40,164 nucleotides of DNA, taken from positions 1 to 40,164 of the forward strand of contig JACCXX010000053.1 of the NCBI GenBank assembly GCA_013696805.1. The letters run 5' to 3'. Origin of the DNA: Actinomycetota bacterium. Lineage in GTDB: Bacteria; Actinomycetota; Thermoleophilia; Gaiellales; Gaiellaceae. Positions 1 to 9,907 of this stretch are shown in pieces. Below the pieces are notes generated by a model that had not been told where the DNA came from, did no database searches, and was given only the letters and a program-made list of their open reading frames with translations. The first letter of the stretch is position 1. The number at the start of each line of letters is the position of its first letter. A program made the position numbers and the translations under genes.

Positions 1-156
1 CAGGCGGAGATCGAGCGCCTCGAGAAGGAGATCGCGCGTGGCGAGGACAAGCTGGCCGACGAACGGTTCGTCCAGAGGGCGCCGGCGGAGATCGTGGAGG
101 CGGAGCGCGAGAAGCTCGAGCGGTACCGCCGTGAGCTCGATGCCATTCGTAGCTGA
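1..156 (+). CDS. valS: Valyl-tRNA synthetase, C-terminal fragment (5' end outside window)
   Basis: Frame 1 from base 1 reads QAEIERLEKEIARGEDKLADERFVQRAPAEIVEAEREKLERYRRELDAIRS*, typical of the ValS C-terminal coiled-coil arm; precedes folC. Confidence 0.8.
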   Translation, partial: QAEIERLEKEIARGEDKLADERFVQRAPAEIVEAEREKLERYRRELDAIRS

Positions 157-1213
157 GAGGCGAGGTTCGGGCCTCACCTGGCTCGAGTCGCTCAGTCCCT
201 GGCCCGAGAAGTTCGGTCTCGACACCATGCGTGCGCTCCTCGCCGAGCTCGAGAGTCCTCAACGCGCCTACCCTTCGATCCACGTCGTCGGCACCAAGGG
301 CAAGTCGACGGCGACGAGGACGATTGCTGCCTATCTCGAGCGCGAAGGCGTGAGGACTGGCGCGTACACGTCTCCGCACGTGAGTCGTTGGAGCGAACGG
401 ATCCAGGTCGGCGGGAGCGACGTCGACCTGGAGCGAGCCCTCGAGCGCGTGCGGCCCGCGGCGCAGGCCCTCGGTGCGACCCAGTTCGAGACTCTGACCG
501 GGGCGGCGCTGCTCGAGTTCTCCGAGTGTGGGGTGGAGGTCGCGGTCGTCGAAGCGGGGCTCGGCGGCCGGCTCGATGCGACGAACGTGATCGACGCGGG
601 GATCGTCCTGCTCACGAACGTCGATCTGGAGCACACGGAAGTGCTCGGATACACGCGAGAGCAGATTGCGAAAGAGAAGCTGGCAGTAGCGCATGCGGCC
701 AGAGTAGTTGTCACATCAGACAACACATACTCAGGGTTGGTTCCGAGGGACGCGGAGCACGTGTTCGGCGGCGCCCAGCCAGCGGCGGAGGCCTTCCTCG
801 GCCGCCCGGTCGAGGGGCGCCTCGAGGTCAACCTGCCGGGCCGCTTCGAGCAACGCGGCGAGGAAGTGTGGGACGGCGCTCACACCCCGGGCGCCGTCGA
901 CTGGCTACTCGAGCGCCTGCCCGCCCGCGACTACACGCTCTGCTTGTCGGTGCTAGCCGACAAGGACGTCGACGCGATCCTCGGGCGCCTGTCCCAGGCC
1001 GGGAGCCACCTGATCGCCACCCGGTCAACGAACGAGCGCGCGCTGCCCGCGGAGGAGCTCGTCCGCCGCGCGGAACCGCATTTCGCCCAGGTCGAAGCCG
1101 TCGCGGACCCGCAGGCGGCCCTGGCGCGAGCCCGTGAGCTCAGCCCCCGGATCCTCGTCACGGGATCGCTCTATCTGCTGGCGGATCTCTACGATGAGAG
1201 GAAGAGGGCGTAA
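140..1213 (+). CDS. folC: Bifunctional folylpolyglutamate synthase/dihydrofolate synthase (compact)
   Basis: ATG at 140 overlaps the valS stop; Mur-ligase-like P-loop HVVGTKGKST, YTSPHVSRWSERIQV, GLGGRLDATNV, WDGAHTPGA. Confidence 0.88.
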   Translation: MPFVAERRGSGLTWLESLSPWPEKFGLDTMRALLAELESPQRAYPSIHVVGTKGKSTATRTIAAYLEREGVRTGAYTSPHVSRWSERIQVGGSDVDLERALERVRPAAQALGATQFETLTGAALLEFSECGVEVAVVEAGLGGRLDATNVIDAGIVLLTNVDLEHTEVLGYTREQIAKEKLAVAHAARVVVTSDNTYSGLVPRDAEHVFGGAQPAAEAFLGRPVEGRLEVNLPGRFEQRGEEVWDGAHTPGAVDWLLERLPARDYTLCLSVLADKDVDAILGRLSQAGSHLIATRSTNERALPAEELVRRAEPHFAQVEAVADPQAALARARELSPRILVTGSLYLLADLYDERKRA

Positions 1214-1214
1214 A

Positions 1215-1328
1215 GTGACGAAAGCCGCCGACAGGCTGAGCGTTTTCGCATTTGCGGCGGTCGTTGTCCTTGCGATCGTCGGGCTTGCGTTTGCCGCCGG
1301 TTATCTGGTCGGACAGCTGCTCTTGTAG
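1215..1328 (+). CDS. Small single-TM membrane protein (37 aa)
   Basis: GTG start 1 nt after the folC stop; MTKAADRLSVFAFAAVVVLAIVGLAFAAGYLVGQLLL, one hydrophobic helix. Confidence 0.5.
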   Translation: MTKAADRLSVFAFAAVVVLAIVGLAFAAGYLVGQLLL

Positions 1329-1337
1329 GGAGACGAC

Positions 1338-1862
1338 ATGGTGCTTGCAGAGGGGTTCTTCGGGGTATTGCACGATTTCTTCGGATCCGGCGGTTGGCCG
1401 ATCATCCGCAACCTGTCGATCTTCCTGCTCGTCGTCTTCTGGCTGGCGATCGGCTACTGGGTCTACAAGGACGCCCGCCGGCGGATCGAGGATCCCTGGC
1501 TCGTTGCGATGGCGATGGTCCTCGGGCTCGTCCCGCCGTTCGTCGGGGTGTTCATCTACATGCTCTTCCGGCCGCCTGAGTACCTCGAGGACGTGCGCGA
1601 GCGCGAGCTCGAGATCAAGGCGATGGAGGAGCGCCTGAGCCACCGGCGGCAGCACTGTCCGGTCTGCCGCGCGGAGATCGACGAGAACTTCCTCGTCTGC
1701 CCCGTGTGCACCACGCGACTCCGGCAGTCCTGCGAGACGTGCAAGGCGCCGCTCGAGCCGCTGTGGCAGGTCTGTCCGTACTGTGAGACGCCGATCTCGA
1801 CGCCGACTGCTCTCCAGTTCCCGCCGATCGAGCCTCCGAGAGAGCAGGCCGGGTCCGAGTAG
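1338..1862 (+). CDS. Membrane-anchored double zinc ribbon protein
   Basis: Two N-terminal TM helices, then four CxxC pairs (CPVC, CPVC, CETC, CPYC). Confidence 0.75.
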   Translation: MVLAEGFFGVLHDFFGSGGWPIIRNLSIFLLVVFWLAIGYWVYKDARRRIEDPWLVAMAMVLGLVPPFVGVFIYMLFRPPEYLEDVRERELEIKAMEERLSHRRQHCPVCRAEIDENFLVCPVCTTRLRQSCETCKAPLEPLWQVCPYCETPISTPTALQFPPIEPPREQAGSE

Positions 1863-1874
1863 CATCCGGCCTCC

Positions 1875-2279
1875 GTGGCCCTCGAGAGAACACTCGTCCT
1901 GATCAAGCCCGACGCCGTGCAGCGTGCGCTGGCGGGCGAGCTTCTCGCGCGCTTCGAGCGGCGCGGCCTGAAGATCGTCGAGGCGAAGCTGCTCGCGGTC
2001 GGCCGGGCGCTCGCGGAGGAGCATTACGCCGAGCACGCGGAGAAGCCGTTTTTCGACGAGCTGGTCACGTTCATCACGTCGGCGCCGACGGTCGCGCTCG
2101 TCCTCGAGGGGGAGGGCGCGATTGCCGTCGTGCGGACGACCATGGGCGCGACGAACCCGGCGGACTCTGCGCCGGGGACGATCCGCGGCGACCTCGCGCT
2201 CTCGATGCCGGACAATCTCGTGCACGGCTCGGACTCGACCGAGTCGGCCGAGCGTGAGATCGCGCTCTGGTTTGCCTGA
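1875..2279 (+). CDS. ndk: Nucleoside diphosphate kinase
   Basis: [14 protein letters not shown] start, [18 protein letters not shown] and [16 protein letters not shown] active-site motifs. Confidence 0.95.
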   Translation: MALERTLVLIKPDAVQRALAGELLARFERRGLKIVEAKLLAVGRALAEEHYAEHAEKPFFDELVTFITSAPTVALVLEGEGAIAVVRTTMGATNPADSAPGTIRGDLALSMPDNLVHGSDSTESAEREIALWFA

Positions 2280-3027
2280 TTACCTCGAGAAGAATCGAGA
2301 CTCCTGGACGAAGTCGAACGCGGACTACACCGATGAGCGCGCGCCCGCTGCGTGGGCCAGTCAGGAGATCGCCTGGGGGATGTGCAAGGCGCCGGAGTCG
2401 GAGGTGAAGATGCTGCCGGAGCTCGAGGGCAAAGACGTCATCGAGCTCGGCTGCGGAACGGCGTATTTCGGCGCGTGGCTGAAGCGGGCAGGGGCACGGC
2501 GCGTGGTCGGCGTCGACGTGACACCCGCGCAGCTCGAGACGGCGCGGCGCATGGACGAGGAGTTCGGGCTGGGTCTCGAGCTCGTCGAGGCGAACGCGGA
2601 GGAGACGGGGCTCCCCGAGGCGTCGTTCGACCTGGCCGTTTCGGAGTATGGCGCGTCGATCTGGTGCGATCCGTACAAGTGGGTGCCCGAGGCGGCGCGG
2701 CTGCTTCGACCCGGCGGAGAGCTCGTGTTTCTCCGCAATGCGACCCTGGCGGTGCTCTGCTGGAAGGACGAGGAAACGGCCGACACGCTCCAGCGTCCCC
2801 AACGAGGCTTGTACCGCATCGACTGGGAGGACGACGGCACGACGGAGTTCCAGATGGGGCACAGCGAGTGGGTGAAGGTTCTGCGCGGAAACGGTTTCGA
2901 GATTCTCGACCTGGCGGAGCTCTACGCGGACAAGGAGACGGCGAAGCACGCCTACTACGCGTTCAATCCCGAGTGGGCCCGGCGCTGGCCATGGGAAGAG
3001 ATTTGGCGCGCTCGTAAGACCGCGTGA
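2272..3027 (+). CDS. Class I SAM-dependent methyltransferase
   Basis: TTG start overlapping ndk end; [15 protein letters not shown] motif [24 protein letters not shown]. Confidence 0.85.
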   Translation: MPDYLEKNRDSWTKSNADYTDERAPAAWASQEIAWGMCKAPESEVKMLPELEGKDVIELGCGTAYFGAWLKRAGARRVVGVDVTPAQLETARRMDEEFGLGLELVEANAEETGLPEASFDLAVSEYGASIWCDPYKWVPEAARLLRPGGELVFLRNATLAVLCWKDEETADTLQRPQRGLYRIDWEDDGTTEFQMGHSEWVKVLRGNGFEILDLAELYADKETAKHAYYAFNPEWARRWPWEEIWRARKTA

Positions 3028-3626
3028 GGGTCCCGCCGGCGCCACCTCTGCTCCTCGCCTCGATCTCCCCGCAGCGCCGAAAAATCCTCAGGCAGCTCGA
3101 GATCCCGTTCGACGCCGTCGGGCCTCGCTACGAAGAAACCCCTGCAAACCTACAAAAAGGGTCAGACCCCTCGACAATAGTTACGGAACACGCACGGGGA
3201 AAGGCCAGGTCGGTCGCGGACACGGCTGGGGATCGGCCCGTGCTCGGTGTGGACACGGCTGTCGTAGTCGACGACGAGGTGCTCGGCAAGCCCGCGCACG
3301 CCGTCGAGGCCGAGTCGATGCTCGAGCGGCTCTCGGGCCGAACGCACGAGGTCGTCTCGGGGCTTTGCCTCGTCACGCCTGCCTGGGAAGAGCTCCATCA
3401 CGAGACGACGCTCGTCAGCGTTCGTGAGCTCACTGCCCGCGACCTCGCGCAGTACCTCGGCAGCCGCGAATGGGAGAACCGCGCCGGTGGTTATGCGATC
3501 CAGGGCCTCGGCGCCAGCCTCGTCGAGCGCGTCGAAGGCGACTACCTGAACGTCGTCGGCCTGCCCGCCGCGCTCCTCGTGCGGCTCCTAGCAGAGCGTT
3601 TTGCAGGCATTTACGGGTTTGGCTAG
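3024..3626 (+). CDS. maf: Maf family nucleotide pyrophosphatase
   Basis: GTG start overlapping upstream stop; [63 protein letters not shown]. Confidence 0.92.
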   Translation: MRVPPAPPLLLASISPQRRKILRQLEIPFDAVGPRYEETPANLQKGSDPSTIVTEHARGKARSVADTAGDRPVLGVDTAVVVDDEVLGKPAHAVEAESMLERLSGRTHEVVSGLCLVTPAWEELHHETTLVSVRELTARDLAQYLGSREWENRAGGYAIQGLGASLVERVEGDYLNVVGLPAALLVRLLAERFAGIYGFG

Positions 3627-3670
3627 TTACTAGCGTTTTCCCACCGTTTAACTACACTCGGGCGGGGCGA

Positions 3671-4726
3671 ATGGGCTTTCTAGGCTTCTTCAACGGCTTC
3701 GGCGGCCGCGACATGGCCGTCGACTTGGGCACAGCGAACACGCTGGTCTACGTCCGCGGGCGCGGAATCGTGCTCTCGGAGCCGTCGGTCGTCGCCATCG
3801 ACCAGCGGTCGGGTGAGGTGCACGCGGTCGGCGTCGAGGCCAAGCGGATGCTCGGCCGCACCCCGGGCACGATCGCCGCGATCAGGCCGCTGAAGGACGG
3901 CGTCATCGCCGACTTCGACGTCACGGAGCAGATGCTCCGCCACTTCATCCAGAAGGTCCACCAGCACCGCTTCGCACATCCGCGCGTGGTCGTCTGCGTC
4001 CCGTCCGGCGTGACCGGTGTCGAGAAGCGCGCCGTCGAGGAGGCGACGCTCTCCGCGGGCGCTCGCGAGGCGCACCTGATCGAGGAGCCGATGGCCGCCG
4101 CGATCGGAGCCGGGCTCCCAGTCTCCGAGCCGACGGGGAACATGATCGTCGACGTCGGCGGCGGCACCACCGAGGTCGCAGTCATCTCGCTCGGCGGCAT
4201 TGTCGTCTCCCAGTCCCTCCGGGTCGGCGGCGACGAGATGGACGAGGCGATCATCAGCCACATCAAGAAGGAGTACAAGCTCCTGATCGGCCAGCAGACG
4301 GCCGAGGAGATCAAGCTCGAGGTGGGCTCGGCGTTCCCCCTCAAGGAGGAGGTGCAGGCCGAGGTGCGAGGGCGCGACATGCTCACGGGCCTGCCGAAGA
4401 CGGTCATCCTCTCCTCCGACGAGGTGCGCCACGCGCTCGAGGATCCCGTCAGCCAGATCATCGACGCGATCCGCTCCACGCTCGACAAGACCCCGCCCGA
4501 GCTGGCTGCCGACATCATGGACCGCGGCATCGTCCTGGCCGGTGGCGGCGCGCTGCTCACCGGTCTCGACGAGCGCCTACGGCACGAGACGCAGATGCCG
4601 ACCCAGCTGGCCGAATCGCCGCTCACGTGCGTCGCGGTCGGCTCCGGGCGCAGCCTCGAGGTGCTCGAGGTCATGAACCGGGCTGCGAAAGCGCGTCGCC
4701 GCAGCCGCAACGGCTACCGTCGTTAG
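3671..4726 (+). CDS. mreB: Rod shape-determining protein MreB
   Basis: [74 protein letters not shown]; followed by mreC and mreD. Confidence 0.96.
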   Translation: MGFLGFFNGFGGRDMAVDLGTANTLVYVRGRGIVLSEPSVVAIDQRSGEVHAVGVEAKRMLGRTPGTIAAIRPLKDGVIADFDVTEQMLRHFIQKVHQHRFAHPRVVVCVPSGVTGVEKRAVEEATLSAGAREAHLIEEPMAAAIGAGLPVSEPTGNMIVDVGGGTTEVAVISLGGIVVSQSLRVGGDEMDEAIISHIKKEYKLLIGQQTAEEIKLEVGSAFPLKEEVQAEVRGRDMLTGLPKTVILSSDEVRHALEDPVSQIIDAIRSTLDKTPPELAADIMDRGIVLAGGGALLTGLDERLRHETQMPTQLAESPLTCVAVGSGRSLEVLEVMNRAAKARRRSRNGYRR

Positions 4727-4759
4727 GCCATTTCCCGCTCTTCGTTAACCTCAAGGCCC

Positions 4760-5695
4760 GTGCCCAGGAAGCGCAGCCCGCGGGTGGCGGCGCTCGGCTC
4801 CCCGACCCGGCGGACGGTCGCCCCCTCGTACTCCTCTCGGCAGACAGGTCCGCTCAAGCGGCGCCTGATCGTTGCCGTGCTCCTGCTGGCCTCGCTCGCG
4901 ATGATCACCGTTTACTTCCGCGAGACGCCGAGTGGCGCCCTCCACGACTTCCAGAGCGTGGCCGCCAGCGCCATGAGGCCCTTCGAGATCGGCGCGCAGC
5001 GTGTTTCCCGCCCGTTCCGAGATGCCTACGGCTGGGCGGCCAACCTCGTTCACGCGAAGTCCGAGAACGAGCGCCTGCACCAGGAGCTCGAGGACGTGAG
5101 GTCACAGGTGATCGTGAGCGCCGACGCGCTGCGGGAGAACAAGCGGCTCAAGGACTTGCTCAAGTACCAGCGCGGCGCCACGTTCCCCGAGGACTTCCCG
5201 CGCAACCGCGCAGTGGCCGCCAGCGTGATGTCGAACCCGGCGGGGGAGTTCGAGCAGAAGATCATCATCTCCGCCGGATCGTCCGACGGCGTCCGGCTCT
5301 ATGACGCCGTCGTCACCGGACGCGGCCTCGTCGGGCACGTCTCGAAGGTCCTCCGCGATCAGTCCCGAGTGACGATGCTCACCGACCAGGAGAGCGCGGT
5401 CACCGCGCGCGCGGTCAAGACGGGCGCCATCGGCGTGCTGCGGCACGGTGAGGGCTCCGCACTCATTCTCGACCGCGTTCCGAAGGAGAAGTCCGTCGTG
5501 CAGAACGACATCGTCGTCACGGCGGGACGAGGCCAGGGGCGGCTCGGCTCCTTCTTCCCGGGAAACATCCCCGTCGGCTACGTGAACAGCGTCGGGCAGA
5601 CAGACGTCGATCTCTACCAGGACGTGCAGGTGCGCCCCTTCGTCGATTTCAGCGACCTCGACAGCGTGCTGGTGCTCGTCCCGAAGAAGCGCTGA
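4760..5695 (+). CDS. mreC: Rod shape-determining protein MreC
   Basis: N-terminal TM, coiled coil (ENERLHQELEDV), MreC beta domain (GLVGHVSKV...TDQESAVTARAV); between mreB and mreD. Confidence 0.92.
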   Translation: MPRKRSPRVAALGSPTRRTVAPSYSSRQTGPLKRRLIVAVLLLASLAMITVYFRETPSGALHDFQSVAASAMRPFEIGAQRVSRPFRDAYGWAANLVHAKSENERLHQELEDVRSQVIVSADALRENKRLKDLLKYQRGATFPEDFPRNRAVAASVMSNPAGEFEQKIIISAGSSDGVRLYDAVVTGRGLVGHVSKVLRDQSRVTMLTDQESAVTARAVKTGAIGVLRHGEGSALILDRVPKEKSVVQNDIVVTAGRGQGRLGSFFPGNIPVGYVNSVGQTDVDLYQDVQVRPFVDFSDLDSVLVLVPKKR

Positions 5696-6210
5696 TGCTC
5701 GCGGCGGGAGCCAAAGCAGCCGTCCTGCTCTTCTTCGCGGTCGTCGTCCAGGTCACGATCGTCGGCACGATCGGAGTTCTGGGCGGCTCCCCGGACCTCG
5801 TGCTCGTCATCCTGGTCGCGATCGCCCTGTTGAACGGGGCCGTGTTCGGAGCGGTCAGCGGCTTCTGGGCGGGCCTGCTCTTCGACGTCTCTCTGCTCGG
5901 CACGCTCGGGTTCACGTCGCTCCTGCTGACCCTGGCCGGGTTCTGGGTCGGCCGATACGGCGAGACGACGGGGCGGGGGCGCGCACACGCGCCACTGGTC
6001 TCGGTGGCCGTCGTGACCGTGCTCTACGCGCTCAGTTCCCTGATCCTCCACTTCATGCTCGGCGACCCCGTGTCCGCCAAGGTCGCGCTCGTCGACGCGC
6101 TGCCGCCCGAGGTTGCGCTGAACCTGATCCTCGCCTTCCCGGTCTTCTCGCTGTGCCGCAGGCTCTTCTTGCCGGCGGTGCCTCGCCCGGAGGTGGAATT
6201 CGTTGGCTAG
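5695..6210 (+). CDS. mreD: Rod shape-determining protein MreD
   Basis: 171-aa multi-TM protein, 1-nt stop/start overlap with mreC, followed by a PBP2 gene. Confidence 0.85.
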   Translation: MLAAGAKAAVLLFFAVVVQVTIVGTIGVLGGSPDLVLVILVAIALLNGAVFGAVSGFWAGLLFDVSLLGTLGFTSLLLTLAGFWVGRYGETTGRGRAHAPLVSVAVVTVLYALSSLILHFMLGDPVSAKVALVDALPPEVALNLILAFPVFSLCRRLFLPAVPRPEVEFVG

Positions 6211-8206
6211 CACCGGCGCACGCGTGCGCCCGGGCCGGTTCCTGCCACGGGACCCGCGCGCCCAGACCCCGTATCGCCTGACGCCGCAGATGGTATTCCG
6301 GATCGGGATCCTCGGCTTCCTCGTCCTCGTTGCTTTCGCCATCCTCTTCTTCCGGCTCTGGGCGCTCCAGGTGCTGTCCGGGACGCAGCACCTCCAGGCC
6401 GCCGAGAACAACCAGCTCCGCACGCTGCGGATCGAAGCCGCGCGAGGGCCGATCCGCGACTGGCGCGGCCGGGTGCTCGTCGACAACGCCGGCGCGACCG
6501 CGATCCGCGTCTACCCGTCAGACCTCCCGGACAAGGGCGCGTACGCCGAGCTCAAGCGCCTGGCGCAGATCCTGCGCGTCCCGCTGGTCGACATCACGAA
6601 GCAGATTGAGCAATACCAGGGCGACCCGGTCACCCCGGTCACCGTGAAGGAGGACGCGACCGAGGCCGAGGTGCAGTTCCTCACCGAGCGAAACGCGGAG
6701 TTCCCCGGCGTCGTCGTCGAAGACACCTACGTCCGCCGCTATCCATTCGGTGACCTCGCCCCTCAACTCCTCGGCCATGTGGGAGAGATCTCGCCTGAAC
6801 AGCTCGCCGAGCAGCGCAGCTATCGATCGGGAGACAGGATCGGACAGGGCGGGGTCGAGTCCGCTTTCGACAAGTTCCTGCGCGGACAGACCGGCCTCGC
6901 CCGACTCCGGGTCGACTCGCTCGGCCGACCGACGAGCGCAGCCTTGAGGGACACCGATCCGATTCCCGGACACGGCCTCCGGCTGACGCTCGACGCGAAG
7001 CTGCAGCGGGCAGCGCAGGCCGCGCTCGTCTACGGGATCGACCTCGCTCTCGACGAGGGCAACTGGAACGCGAATGCCGGCGCGATCGTCGCCCTCGACC
7101 CACGCGACGGGGCGATTCGCGCGATGGCGTCACATCCGACGTTCCACCCGGAGGTCTACGTCAAGCCCGGCCAGCGCAAGCAGTTGCAGCTGCTCCTCGA
7201 TCAGGAGGCCGCCGCGAAGGCGAACTATCCGTCTCTGAACCGGGTCACGTCCGGCCTCTATCCGCCGGGGTCCACGTTCAAGCCGGTCACCGCCCTCGCC
7301 GGGATGCAGGAGCACATCCTCGCTCCTTATGACGCGATCCCGTGTACGGGCGAGGTCACGATCTTCAAGCAGCGCTTCCGTAACTGGAACCCGTTTGTGA
7401 ACGAGGCGATGACGCTGCCGACGGCGCTCGCACAGTCGTGCGACACGTACTTCTACGAGGTCGGCAAGCGCTTCTACGACCTACCGCCGGAGCGCGGCCA
7501 CCCACTCCAGGAGTGGGCCAACCGCTTCGGCTTCGGGCAGCTGACGGGCCTCGACGTCGGGCCCGAGCTGGCCGGCCTCCTGCCGACACCCGAGTGGCGG
7601 AAGGCGACGTACACGAAAAAGACAGATCCTTGCTGCTGGGAGATCGACAGGCTCTGGAAGCCGGGCGACTCGGTGCAGCTCGCGATCGGCCAGAAGGACC
7701 TGCAGGTGACGCCGCTCCAGATGGCCCGCATGTACGCGCTGATCGCGAACGGCGGCAAGCTCGTGACGCCACACGTGGTCGCGGCGGTTCAGCAGGGCAA
7801 CGCGAGAGGGGGGCCGACCGGGCCGCTGACGCTACGCCGCTTCTCGCCGCCGCCGCGCGAAATCGCCATCGACAAAGAGGCTCTCGAGGTCGTGCGGGAA
7901 GGCCTCTACCAGGCGACGCACGCGGCGGACGGCACCTCGGCCGGGACCTTCGGCCACTTCCCGGTGCCGATCGCCGGCAAGACGGGGACGGCCGAGCGGC
8001 TGATCAACTTCACCGACTACTCGACCCTCATGGACACGTCCTGGTGGTGCGGCTACGGGCCCTCGCACGCGGCCGAGCTCGTCGTCTGCGCCCTGATCGA
8101 GAATGGCGGCTTCGGCGGCGAGGCAGCGGCGCCGGCGGCGCTCAAAGTCTTCGAGTCCTACTTCGGCGAACAGGCCGGGCTCGTGCAGCCCGCGGAGGCC
8201 GACTGA
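6203..8206 (+). CDS. mrdA: Penicillin-binding protein 2 (class B PBP, peptidoglycan transpeptidase)
   Basis: TTG start; PBP dimerisation domain, SGLYPPGSTFKP (SxxK), SCDTYFYEVG (SxD/N-like), AGKTGTAE (KTG). Confidence 0.94.
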   Translation: MASTGARVRPGRFLPRDPRAQTPYRLTPQMVFRIGILGFLVLVAFAILFFRLWALQVLSGTQHLQAAENNQLRTLRIEAARGPIRDWRGRVLVDNAGATAIRVYPSDLPDKGAYAELKRLAQILRVPLVDITKQIEQYQGDPVTPVTVKEDATEAEVQFLTERNAEFPGVVVEDTYVRRYPFGDLAPQLLGHVGEISPEQLAEQRSYRSGDRIGQGGVESAFDKFLRGQTGLARLRVDSLGRPTSAALRDTDPIPGHGLRLTLDAKLQRAAQAALVYGIDLALDEGNWNANAGAIVALDPRDGAIRAMASHPTFHPEVYVKPGQRKQLQLLLDQEAAAKANYPSLNRVTSGLYPPGSTFKPVTALAGMQEHILAPYDAIPCTGEVTIFKQRFRNWNPFVNEAMTLPTALAQSCDTYFYEVGKRFYDLPPERGHPLQEWANRFGFGQLTGLDVGPELAGLLPTPEWRKATYTKKTDPCCWEIDRLWKPGDSVQLAIGQKDLQVTPLQMARMYALIANGGKLVTPHVVAAVQQGNARGGPTGPLTLRRFSPPPREIAIDKEALEVVREGLYQATHAADGTSAGTFGHFPVPIAGKTGTAERLINFTDYSTLMDTSWWCGYGPSHAAELVVCALIENGGFGGEAAAPAALKVFESYFGEQAGLVQPAEAD

Positions 8207-9372
8207 TGGTCGATTACGTCGTCACACAGCGGATGCCGTCGCGCATGCCCGCGCGTGCGCGCGAGGCGTCACTCCTCCGCAACCTCGACTGGGTGCTGCT
8301 CGCCACGGTCGTCGCGCTCGTGGGGTACGGCCTCTGGGCGATCGACGGCATCACGAAGCTCGACGTCGCGGGCGATCCGGACTACTACGTCAAGCGGCAG
8401 GCCGCCTACGCGCTGATCGGATCGATCGGCCTGATCGGCGCGGTGCTGATCGACCCGCAGCTCTATCGCCGGCACAGCAGGATCGTGTACGGCGGGATGA
8501 TCGCGATGCTGCTCCTCGTCCCCGTGATCGGCGTCGAGGTCCGCAACACGCGGCGCTGGATCGAGCTCGGCGCGTTTCAGTTCCAGCCCTCGGAGTTCGG
8601 GAAGCTCCTCGTCATCCTCTCCCTCGCCGCCTTCCTGGCAGATCGCGGGAAACGGGTCGCCGAGGGGAGGACGATGCTCGCCGCGACGGGCCTCGCCTTG
8701 GTGCCGATGATCCTCGTCTTCCTACAGCCGGACCTCGGGACGGCAGTCGCGTATGCGGCTGCCCTGTGGGCGACGCTCTTCGTCGCAGGGACGCGCTGGG
8801 TGCACCTGTCGGCGCTCCTCGGCGTGGCCGCGCTCGCCTCGGTCGTCGTCCTCTGGGCAGCGCCGGCGGCAGGGATCCACCTGCTCGCGGACTATCAGCG
8901 GGACCGCCTCACGGGCTTTCTGAACCCGTCGGAGAATCCGCAGGGATCGACCTACAACATCACGCAGTCGACGACGGCTGTGGGCGCGGGCGGACTCGAC
9001 GGACGCGGAGTCTCCGGAGCCACCCAGACGAACCTGAACTACCTCCCCGAGCATCACACGGACTTCGTCTTCGCCTCGCTCGCCGAGCAGCGTGGCTTCT
9101 TCGGCGTCTCGATCCTGCTGCTCCTCTACCTCCTCCTCATCTGGCGGGCAATCAAAGTCATCACCTACGCGACGGACGCGTACACGGCGACGGTTGCAGG
9201 CGGCATCGCCTTCGTTTTTCTGGTGCAGATCTTCATCAACGTCGGCATGACGATCGGGATGGCGCCGATCACCGGGATTCCGCTTCCGTTCGTGTCATCC
9301 GGCGGGTCCTCGATGGTCGTGAATCTCGCGTCAGTCGGTGTTTTGCAGGCGATCTGCGCTCGACGGCGCTGA
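8206..9372 (+). CDS. rodA: Rod shape-determining protein RodA (SEDS glycosyltransferase)
   Basis: ATG overlapping mrdA stop; NTRRWIELGAFQFQPSEFGKL, LQPDLGTA, FVSSGGSSMV. Confidence 0.94.
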   Translation: MVDYVVTQRMPSRMPARAREASLLRNLDWVLLATVVALVGYGLWAIDGITKLDVAGDPDYYVKRQAAYALIGSIGLIGAVLIDPQLYRRHSRIVYGGMIAMLLLVPVIGVEVRNTRRWIELGAFQFQPSEFGKLLVILSLAAFLADRGKRVAEGRTMLAATGLALVPMILVFLQPDLGTAVAYAAALWATLFVAGTRWVHLSALLGVAALASVVVLWAAPAAGIHLLADYQRDRLTGFLNPSENPQGSTYNITQSTTAVGAGGLDGRGVSGATQTNLNYLPEHHTDFVFASLAEQRGFFGVSILLLLYLLLIWRAIKVITYATDAYTATVAGGIAFVFLVQIFINVGMTIGMAPITGIPLPFVSSGGSSMVVNLASVGVLQAICARRR

Positions 9373-9482
9373 GGCACCGCGGGCGGTGTCGCCCCCAAGT
9401 GACCCGCCGAACGTCTGAACTACCCTCGGACGCCCTAATTCGGACGTTAGTCCGTCCGGTCCGGGACCTACCCTGGCGGCGG

Positions 9483-9680
9483 ATGGCATCTAAGCGTGAG
9501 GCGCACGAGCTGCTTCTGATCGAGGAAGCCGACGCGTGGTTCGAGTATCTGGCGTCGACCAGGGGTCAGACCGCCGCGCGTTACAAGGAGGTTGAGCCCT
9601 GGGCCTGGGCACGACTGGGGCAACGGTTGCGTGCGATCCGAACGAGGCGCGCCAAGCTGAGACCCGTCGCAGCGGCCTGA
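9483..9680 (+). CDS. Small hypothetical protein (65 aa)
   Basis: ATG-initiated ORF MASKREAHELLLIEEADAWFEYLASTRGQTAARYKEVEPWAWARLGQRLRAIRTRRAKL with balanced amphipathic composition; not overlapped by another convincing gene. Confidence 0.6.
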   Translation: MASKREAHELLLIEEADAWFEYLASTRGQTAARYKEVEPWAWARLGQRLRAIRTRRAKLRPVAAA

Positions 9681-9907
9681 CTCCTGTCGTGGAGGTGCAC
9701 CGCCACCAGCACGAGCGTGCTAAACAGCGTACGCCGCCAAAGCGTGCTTTTCGCCGCCGAAAGTCGTGAGACATTCGGCGGGTCGCCGAAGGCGACCTAG
9801 GCTCCTGATACCCTGGGAATCGAGCTTTCTATGCTCGAACTTTCCACCATCCATTCGCAGCGCGCGCCCTACCGGGGCAGCGCGCGCGTCACACAAGGAG
9901 TTTTCGC

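Noticed and set aside
8103-9482. Upstream extension of the ORF ending at 9680
   Set aside because: Overlaps rodA out of frame; only the portion from the ATG at 9483 looks coding.
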